A DNA stretch of 9,434 nucleotides. Origin: Defluviitaleaceae bacterium (lineage in GTDB: Bacteria; Bacillota; Clostridia; Lachnospirales; WRAX01). The notes under the pieces were generated by a model. It saw only the letters and a program-made list of their open reading frames with translations. It was not told the DNA's origin and made no database searches. Positions 5,094 to 9,434 of the stretch are shown here, piece after piece (the first letter of the stretch is position 1; each line of letters begins with the position of its first letter). The stretch lies in the NCBI GenBank assembly GCA_009784355.1, contig WRBU01000028.1:1-9434 (forward strand), given 5' to 3'. Position numbers and translations under genes: made by a program.

Positions 5094-6593
5094 ATGGAAA
5101 TATTAAAAGATTATTTACAAGCCGCATCTGGAAAAGAGCTTAATGCTGAAATGCTGACTTTTACCGCCAACATTGATGCTGTGGCAAAAGGCAGTCCGCA
5201 AATTGCGCAAAGCATTATTAAAGAACTTGCCGACCAACGCAGTCATTTAAAACTTATTGCCAGCGAAAACTTTTGTTCGCCGAATGTTCAATCTGCAATG
5301 GCAAATTTATTGACAGATAAATATGCCGAAGGCTTTGTTAAAACACGCTACTACGCTGGATGTGATAATGTAGACGACATTGAGGATATTGCAAGGCAAG
5401 AAGCAATGAAATTATTTGGAGCAAAGCACGCATACGTCCAACCTCATTCTGGCGCAGATGCAAATCTGGTTGCCTTTTGGGCGATTTTGCGCAAAAGAGT
5501 GCAAACACCTGCCCTTGAAAAATTAAACGAAACAAATATTTTAAATTTAACAGACGAACAATGGAGCGAAATCCGCAAAGAGATGGGCAACCAAAAACTT
5601 TTGGGAATGCACCTTTACAGCGGCGGGCATTTAACCCATGGTTTCCGCCACAATGCGTCTGCACTAATGTTTGACGCACACGCCTACCATGTTGACAAAG
5701 AAACGGGACTTTTGGACTATGAGGAGCTTCGTAAGCAGTTACACGAAATTAAGCCATTAATTTTTCTTGTGGGCTTTTCGGCTTATACCCGCAACATAGA
5801 CTATAATAAAATGCGTGAAATGGCGGATGAGGTAAATGCCGTCTTGATGGTAGACATGGCGCATTTTGCAGGGCTTGTTGCTGGCGGTGCTATTGCGGGG
5901 GCTAATAATCCTGTGCCATATGCCCACATTTTAACAACAACAACCCACAAAACTTTACGTGGCCCACGTGGCGGCATGGTGCTTTGTGATGACGAATTTG
6001 CAGAGCAAGTAGACAAAGGATGCCCTCACGTGCTTGGCGGACCATTGCCGCATGTAATGGCGGCAAAAGCCATTGCTTTTAAAGAGGCAAATACGCCAGA
6101 ATTTAAAGATTATGCAAAACGTGTTATTGAAAATGCACAAGCCCTTGCTGCGGGCTTGGTTGATGAAGGACTTACTGTTTTAACAGGCGGTACGGATAAT
6201 CACATTGTGCTTGTAAACATTGCTCCGCTTGGGCTTACGGGTTTTCAAGGCGAATATGCATTAAGAGAATGCGGAATGACGCTAAACCGCAATACAATAC
6301 CTTTTGACCCACAGGGCCCTCTTTTGGCATCTGGGTTAAGGTTGGGTACGCCCGCCCTTACAACCCTTGGCATGAATACTGCCGACATGCGCCAAATAGC
6401 CGCTATTATTGCATGTGTGTTAAAGGCAGCAAAGCCTGCCGCAACAAAATCAGGTGCTGCTTCAAAGCGTAACTATATTATTGACGAAGCCGTGAAAAAT
6501 GATGCTATTGCTGAAATTAAAGCATTGCTTGGCAATTATGTGCTATATCCAGAAATTGACCTTAGCTTTTTTAATAGCTATTTTCAGTTTTAA
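5094..6593 (+). CDS. glyA: Serine hydroxymethyltransferase, long chlamydia/treponema-type form
   Basis: A 499-residue PLP enzyme that converts serine and tetrahydrofolate to glycine and methylene-tetrahydrofolate in the cytoplasm, the main source of one-carbon units. Hallmarks: KLIASENF (53-60), SGGHLTHG (176-183), VDMAHFAG with D254 and H257, and TTTTHKTLRGPRGG with the Schiff-base lysine K286. It is longer than the usual 410-430 residues. About 20 extra residues precede the IASEN motif and about 30 are inserted between QPHSGADAN and SGGHLTHG (around 118-172), the layout of chlamydial and treponemal SHMT. ATG 5094 is chosen over TTG 5091 because AGGAGG (5080-5085) is 8 bases upstream. It has its own promoter and terminator. 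Confidence 0.96.
   Translation: MEILKDYLQAASGKELNAEMLTFTANIDAVAKGSPQIAQSIIKELADQRSHLKLIASENFCSPNVQSAMANLLTDKYAEGFVKTRYYAGCDNVDDIEDIARQEAMKLFGAKHAYVQPHSGADANLVAFWAILRKRVQTPALEKLNETNILNLTDEQWSEIRKEMGNQKLLGMHLYSGGHLTHGFRHNASALMFDAHAYHVDKETGLLDYEELRKQLHEIKPLIFLVGFSAYTRNIDYNKMREMADEVNAVLMVDMAHFAGLVAGGAIAGANNPVPYAHILTTTTHKTLRGPRGGMVLCDDEFAEQVDKGCPHVLGGPLPHVMAAKAIAFKEANTPEFKDYAKRVIENAQALAAGLVDEGLTVLTGGTDNHIVLVNIAPLGLTGFQGEYALRECGMTLNRNTIPFDPQGPLLASGLRLGTPALTTLGMNTADMRQIAAIIACVLKAAKPAATKSGAASKRNYIIDEAVKNDAIAEIKALLGNYVLYPEIDLSFFNSYFQF
6556..6584 (+). promoter_or_regulatory. Weak promoter candidate at the 3' end of glyA
   Basis: TTGACC (6556-6561) and TATTTT (6579-6584) with a 17-base spacer lie inside the last glyA codons. 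If active, transcription would begin near 6591 and run through the hairpin at 6612-6645 into the AI-2E-family gene. Support is only the box match. Confidence 0.2.
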
Positions 6594-6611
6594 GATGTAA
6601 TTGAAAGCTGT

Positions 6612-6645
6612 AAGGGCGGCGTAGGCTTAATATGCCGCCCTTTTT
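6612..6645 (+). terminator. Rho-independent terminator after glyA
   Basis: AAGGGCGGC (6612-6620) pairs with GCCGCCCTT (6634-6642); the stem can be extended three pairs inward, one of them G-U, to leave a 7-base loop. TTTTT follows. The ribosome site of the next gene begins only 7 bases after the U-run, so the element sits right in front of that gene. Confidence 0.88.
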
Positions 6646-6665
6646 GAAAAACGAGGTGAGCTAAA

Positions 6666-7817
6666 ATGTCAAAATCCCAAATTATAGAAAAAACCAAACA
6701 ATTAATACCGTTTTTCTTCCTTGCGGTGGCAATTATCGTCGCCTATCGTGTTATAAGCTCATTGGATGTTTTCGCTAATGCCATTTCATGGGTATGGGGC
6801 GTTATTTCTCCGTTTTTTTACGGATTTTTGGTAGCCTATATAATAAATATTCCTTGCGGAAGCGTTCAAAGGCTTTTAAATAGGTCTACAAACCGCTTTA
6901 TTATCCATAGGCAACGGGGATTAAGCGTTATAATTGTGCTTTTGGCGTTTTTGGGTATAATTGCCCTTGCCCTCAGCTTCATCATCCCTACTGTTGTGGA
7001 CAGCATTCTCTTTTTTATCGACAATTTGGATATGTATTGGGAAGGTGTTGTGGCCTTTATCGACAATCTCAACAGTTTTGGCATCTTTGAAGACCTAGAC
7101 CCACAAATTATTTGGACGGCACTTGGCAATGTTTTTGCCGATTTTAGCCTTGAAACGCTCGAACGTCCGTGGAATGCGGTTATGGGCTTTGGCAATGCAC
7201 TATTTGGCGGCGTTATCGCCTTTATATCCTCAATGTATATTTTGGTTGAAAAAGATAAAATCAAGGCTTTCGCTGGCAATTTGTTTAGGATTTTTGCATC
7301 AAAAAACACCGCTCAGGTGACCCACGAAGCGACATTTAGGCTAAATAAATACTTCCGACAATACATTAAAACCCAAACTGTAGACGGGCTTATTCTTGGA
7401 ACAATGGCAACTATTGCTATGTTTTTCATGGGCTCGCCTTTTGCGCTGGTGCTTGGCATTATGCTTGGCGTTTTTAACTATATACCTATGTTTGGCTCTA
7501 TTGTAGCAACGGCTATTGCCATTTTGGTCATTGGCTTTACTCAAGGCTTCACCATGGGCGCAATATCCGCCGCAGTGCTTATTGGTATACAGCAAATAGA
7601 CGTGCATTTTATCCAGCCCCGCCTTTTGGGCAGCTCGTTTAAACTCTCACCTCTTTTGGTTATAATCAGCATTATTGTGGGTGGTGCTATTGCTGGGATG
7701 CTTGGCATGATACTGGCTATCCCCGTTGTCGCCTTGCTAAAAGACATTTTTGACAGCACAATGGCGTATTACGAGCAAAAAAAATTCGGCAGCCAAGACG
7801 ATACTAATCCTGATTAA
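6666..7817 (+). CDS. AI-2E/PerM-family membrane transporter
   Basis: A 383-residue polytopic membrane protein of the AI-2E transporter family (PF01594, formerly UPF0118). Hydrophobic segments lie at about 13-31, 42-61, 86-112, 175-194, 241-254, 258-297 and 328-356, with a soluble stretch (about 115-172) between the third and fourth. The family signature is present late: LGVFNYIPMFGS (267-278), then HFIQPRLLGSSFKLSPL and the small-residue helix GGAIAGMLGMILAIPVVALLKD. Members have been linked to autoinducer-2 export or to sodium/proton antiport; the substrate here cannot be inferred. The ATG is preceded by GAGGTGAG at a good distance. No convincing promoter lies between the glyA terminator and the start, so it may depend on read-through from glyA. 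Confidence 0.92.
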   Translation: MSKSQIIEKTKQLIPFFFLAVAIIVAYRVISSLDVFANAISWVWGVISPFFYGFLVAYIINIPCGSVQRLLNRSTNRFIIHRQRGLSVIIVLLAFLGIIALALSFIIPTVVDSILFFIDNLDMYWEGVVAFIDNLNSFGIFEDLDPQIIWTALGNVFADFSLETLERPWNAVMGFGNALFGGVIAFISSMYILVEKDKIKAFAGNLFRIFASKNTAQVTHEATFRLNKYFRQYIKTQTVDGLILGTMATIAMFFMGSPFALVLGIMLGVFNYIPMFGSIVATAIAILVIGFTQGFTMGAISAAVLIGIQQIDVHFIQPRLLGSSFKLSPLLVIISIIVGGAIAGMLGMILAIPVVALLKDIFDSTMAYYEQKKFGSQDDTNPD

Positions 7818-7849
7818 AATCTCATTCTTTTTCGGTGGCTAAAACCAAC

Positions 7850-7875
7850 CCAAAACGCCTTGCTCGGCATTTTGG
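7850..7875. repeat. Imperfect hairpin after the AI-2E-family gene
   Basis: CCAAAACGCC (7850-7859) pairs with GGCATTTTGG (7866-7875), with one C-A mismatch and a 6-base loop. It begins 32 bases after the stop. No U-run follows (CTCGCCCCC), so it is not a standard intrinsic terminator, though it may protect the 3' end of the message. Confidence 0.35.
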
Positions 7876-7942
7876 CTCGCCCCCTCAAACAACAGGTTTT
7901 AATCTAGAATTAGCATGAACACGGTCAAAATTCAAAAAACTC

Positions 7943-7971
7943 TTGACACCACTTGCAAAATAATATAAAAT
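7943..7971 (+). promoter_or_regulatory. Promoter of the tRNA-Pro gene
   Basis: TTGACA (7943-7948) and TAAAAT (7966-7971) with 17 bases between. The start near 7978 would give a 5' leader of about 34 bases, to be removed by RNase P. Confidence 0.75.
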
Positions 7972-8011
7972 ACTCTTCGTGCCGCTTTGATGTTGCGGTA
8001 TGAATGGTAAT

Positions 8012-8085
8012 CTGGGTGTAGCGTAGCTTGGTAGCGCGCCAGCATGGGGTGCTGGAGGTCGGAGGTTCAAATCCTCTCACCCAGA
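8012..8085 (+). tRNA. tRNA-Pro(GGG)
   Basis: A complete 74-base cloverleaf. The acceptor stem is CTGGGTG/CACCCAG with discriminator A at 8085, and C1-G72 is typical of bacterial proline tRNAs. The D arm carries AGCTTGGTAGCGC. The anticodon stem CCAGC/GCTGG encloses ATGGGGT, giving anticodon GGG (reads CCC) followed by G37. The T arm is GGAGG-TTCAAAT-CCTCT, with one G-U pair. CCA is not encoded and must be added by the CCA-adding enzyme. It is a single-gene unit with its own promoter and terminator. Confidence 0.96.
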
Positions 8086-8086
8086 T

Positions 8087-8127
8087 ATATTTAAAAAGGA
8101 CACTACATTAGTGTCCTTTTTAAATAT
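8087..8127. terminator. Terminator of the tRNA unit, perfect 18-bp stem
   Basis: The arms 8087-8104 and 8110-8127 are perfectly complementary over 18 bases around a 5-base loop (ACATT). The GC part is GGACACT/AGTGTCC, followed by TTTTT inside the downstream arm. The outer A/T pairs give the same run on the other strand, so it can work in both directions. It starts one base after the mature tRNA end. Confidence 0.85.
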
Positions 8128-8179
8128 GCCAAATGGTTTGGGTGGTTGTAATAAATTCTAATAATTGAACCAAAAACTC

Positions 8180-8208
8180 TTGACATTATCTATAATCTTG
8201 ACTATAAT
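8180..8208 (+). promoter_or_regulatory. Perfect consensus promoter of the Cys-rich secreted protein unit
   Basis: TTGACA (8180-8185), a 17-base spacer and TATAAT (8203-8208), all consensus. CTTGAC and TATAAT each occur twice (8179 and 8197; 8191 and 8203), so the region is internally repetitive. Transcription should begin near 8215, ahead of the mini-ORF at 8250. Confidence 0.87.
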
Positions 8209-8249
8209 GTAAGTATGAAAAATATGGAAACTTATTGGAGGTGTTGCCT

Positions 8250-8327
8250 ATGGAAGCAAGCATTGATGAAATAGTAATTTTGCCGACTAAGGCACACAAG
8301 TTAAAATCTCAAACAAGACTATTATGA
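8250..8327 (+). CDS. 25-residue small ORF preceding the secreted Cys-rich protein
   Basis: A short open frame that would encode a 25-residue soluble peptide, MEASIDEIVILPTKAHKLKS followed by five more residues (QTRLL). I do not recognise it. Its support is the ribosome site: GGAGGT (8237-8242) stands 7 bases before the ATG, better than that of the gene after it. It is the first ORF after a perfect promoter. Its TGA (8325-8327) overlaps the GAAAGGA ribosome site of the next gene, whose ATG is 14 bases further on, an arrangement that suits translational coupling. It could be a leader peptide controlling the downstream gene, a functional micropeptide, or the remnant of a longer gene. There is no obvious run of one regulatory amino acid. 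Confidence 0.5.
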   Translation: MEASIDEIVILPTKAHKLKSQTRLL

Positions 8328-8341
8328 AAGGATGATTTTTG

Positions 8342-9136
8342 ATGAAGAAAGTAGCTAGGACTTTGCTATCAGGCTTGTTAATTTTTTCAGTTGCTTTCTC
8401 ATTTTTGATGCCTTTGCACGCAGACGTAGAGCAGGAGCACGAAATACATTATGATTTCTTGTTCTTGTGTGAATTTGATGATTACTGTATAGATACTAAC
8501 ACTTCATTATCTTACGAACTAATTGATGGGTATAGAGCATTGCGTTATGAATTTAATGAATTGTATGAGTTATTTTCAGACGTTGACATTTCCTTTTGGC
8601 TTGATAACCACGTCAACAGACATCAACTAGAAAGCCTAATGCAGCAAATTGAATACCATGACCAAAAAATAATGTATGAAATTGAACAACTACAGCTCCA
8701 TCATTTTGAAGCTACAAACTTTGATGCAATAGACCCATTATCAGCTTTTTGTTTCCCTAGATGCAATAATATTGTTTCAAGAGTAGTTTCTTCGGCTCCT
8801 TATTCCGACCCTAGTAGGTGCTGGGCTTTTATAGAGCATGTTGTTTACGAATGTTCTGCTTGTAGCAGGAATTGGGGAAGTGGCTACCGAGTGTTAGGCC
8901 CTTTTCATTCATGGCATACATTCGGCAACTGCAACACTAGATGCCTTGATTGCGGTTTGTCAACAGGAACTCAATGTAATTGGGTCTCCACTCCAAACCC
9001 TTGCCAAGAGAGATGTTCAAGGTGCGGCGATACAAGAACGTTGTCTTGCGACTGGATTTTTGAAGGCAATACCCAAAGATGCCGCAGATGCGGTCGTAGC
9101 TTTACTGTAATGAGAAGTGAAGAAGACAGCGAATAA
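8342..9136 (+). CDS. Secreted cysteine-rich protein with tandem zinc-ribbon-like repeats
   Basis: A 264-residue protein of unknown function. A Sec signal peptide is clear: MKK, a hydrophobic core to about residue 23, and likely cleavage after LHA (27). The middle (about 28-130) is acidic and helical, rich in Glu, Tyr and His, with Cys 43 and 49. The C-terminal half holds C137-x3-C141 and C171-x2-C174, then a 23-24-residue unit repeated three times (from 189, 212 and 236): (H/C)-x-W, 5-8 residues, Cys (Asn in the third), x3, C-x2-C-G. These look like small zinc-binding knuckles. No cell-wall anchor or transmembrane helix is seen. ATG 8342 is chosen, with AAAGGA upstream. Arg codons are AGA/AGG in 14 of 18, against 4 of 18 in glyA, hinting at a different origin. 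Confidence 0.8.
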   Translation: MKKVARTLLSGLLIFSVAFSFLMPLHADVEQEHEIHYDFLFLCEFDDYCIDTNTSLSYELIDGYRALRYEFNELYELFSDVDISFWLDNHVNRHQLESLMQQIEYHDQKIMYEIEQLQLHHFEATNFDAIDPLSAFCFPRCNNIVSRVVSSAPYSDPSRCWAFIEHVVYECSACSRNWGSGYRVLGPFHSWHTFGNCNTRCLDCGLSTGTQCNWVSTPNPCQERCSRCGDTRTLSCDWIFEGNTQRCRRCGRSFTVMRSEEDSE

Positions 9137-9179
9137 AAGCTGATTATGTCACATATGGACTATGTTCATATTATAGCAA

Positions 9180-9224
9180 AATAACCCCCCACTTTTCGGC
9201 AAGAATTGTGGGGGGTTATTTTTT
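9180..9224. terminator. Bidirectional terminator between the Cys-rich gene and the minus-strand gene
   Basis: AATAACCCCCCAC (9180-9192) pairs perfectly with GTGGGGGGTTATT (9208-9220) over 13 bases with a 15-base loop, then TTTT. Read on the minus strand the same hairpin is followed by a T-rich stretch (TTATTTTG). It lies between convergent genes and can serve both. Confidence 0.9.
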
Positions 9225-9239
9225 AAACACGAAATGAGA

Positions 9240-9434
9240 TTACAAAAGCGTTTCTATATGGTCTAGGGCAGTCTTTTTACCGGGCATGTTACGGGTGTCG
9301 AGGGTATTTTTTAGAGCAATTAAAGCACGGGTATTCCTTTGCGCAGCGTAAATATCTGACAACAAAATATATGTTTGAGAAATTTCTGAGCCGGCTTCAA
9401 TGGCAAATTCCAGCACCTTTTGCGCATCGTCTTG
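9240..9434 (-). CDS. C-terminal part of a TPR-like helical protein (partial)
   Basis: The last 64 codons and stop of a gene that enters the window from the right on the minus strand. The peptide runs from QDDAQKVLEFAIEAGSEISQ through TYILLSDIYAAQRNTRAL to DHIETLL. The spacing of small and aromatic residues (A-x2-VLEFAIEAG, Y-x-LLSDIYAAQ) is that of tetratricopeptide or TPR-like helix pairs, which usually mount protein-protein contacts. No catalytic motif is visible in this part. It ends at the shared terminator at 9180-9224. The start, full length and role lie outside the window, so the family call is tentative. Confidence 0.6.
   Translation of the reverse strand, partial: QDDAQKVLEFAIEAGSEISQTYILLSDIYAAQRNTRALIALKNTLDTRNMPGKKTALDHIETLL

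Noticed and set aside
5050..5094. Riboswitch or T-box ahead of glyA
   Set aside because: The predicted leader is about 37 bases, too short for glycine, THF or SAM riboswitches or a T-box, and no hairpin-terminator pair is present.
7885..8070. Minus-strand open frame of 61 codons antisense to the tRNA
   Set aside because: It overlaps the tRNA promoter and most of the tRNA gene, has no ribosome site, and is the sort of spurious frame that tRNA sequence often gives.
8060..9240. tRNA 3' end as an attachment site of an integrated element
   Set aside because: No second copy of the T-arm/acceptor sequence and no integrase gene is found in the window, so an element boundary cannot be supported.
1..9434. 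CRISPR array, insertion sequence or restriction/toxin-antitoxin system
   Set aside because: No regularly spaced repeats, transposase, nuclease or methylase motif is visible. The XRE gene is paired with a membrane protein, not a recognisable toxin.

Overview
The window looks like chromosomal DNA of a low-GC, Gram-positive, probably spore-forming Clostridia-like bacterium. The signs are several near-consensus sigma-A promoters with exact 17-base spacers, strong AGGAGG-type ribosome sites, short Rho-independent terminators and the 3' end of a SpoIIE-type phosphatase gene. The placement is by inference only. One gene, a long-form serine hydroxymethyltransferase, resembles chlamydial and treponemal enzymes more than the usual Firmicute form, so I would not go below class level.

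Layout. 1-111: tail of a SpoIIE-like PP2C phosphatase. 148-1892: a soluble PAS-containing methyl-accepting chemotaxis protein with its own consensus promoter and terminator. 1897-3026: a minus-strand pair made of a short XRE regulator (TTG start) and a four-helix membrane protein, facing a plus-strand gene for a small tail-anchored protein. The 130-base gap between them holds four copies of an ATGGAAA motif that probably are the regulator's operators. 3035-4932: a tightly coupled minus-strand signalling operon, Hpt protein, single-domain response regulator, then REC-GGDEF diguanylate cyclase, with no histidine kinase beside it. 4981-5050: back-to-back promoters serving that operon and glyA. 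5094-6593: long-form glyA. 6666-7817: AI-2E/PerM-family membrane protein directly behind the glyA terminator. 7943-8127: a single tRNA-Pro(GGG) transcription unit. 8180-9224: a perfect promoter, a 25-codon small ORF, a secreted cysteine-rich protein with tandem zinc-ribbon-like repeats, and a terminator. 9240-9434: C-terminal end of a TPR-like protein on the minus strand.

The genes suggest a motile or surface-sensing cell: cytoplasmic chemoreceptor input, a phosphorelay output that should make cyclic di-GMP, and one-carbon metabolism from glyA. The least explained parts are the secreted Cys-rich protein with its preceding mini-ORF, and the XRE/membrane-protein/tail-anchored-protein module with its repeated operator-like sites. 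No mobile element, CRISPR array or complete defence system is visible.
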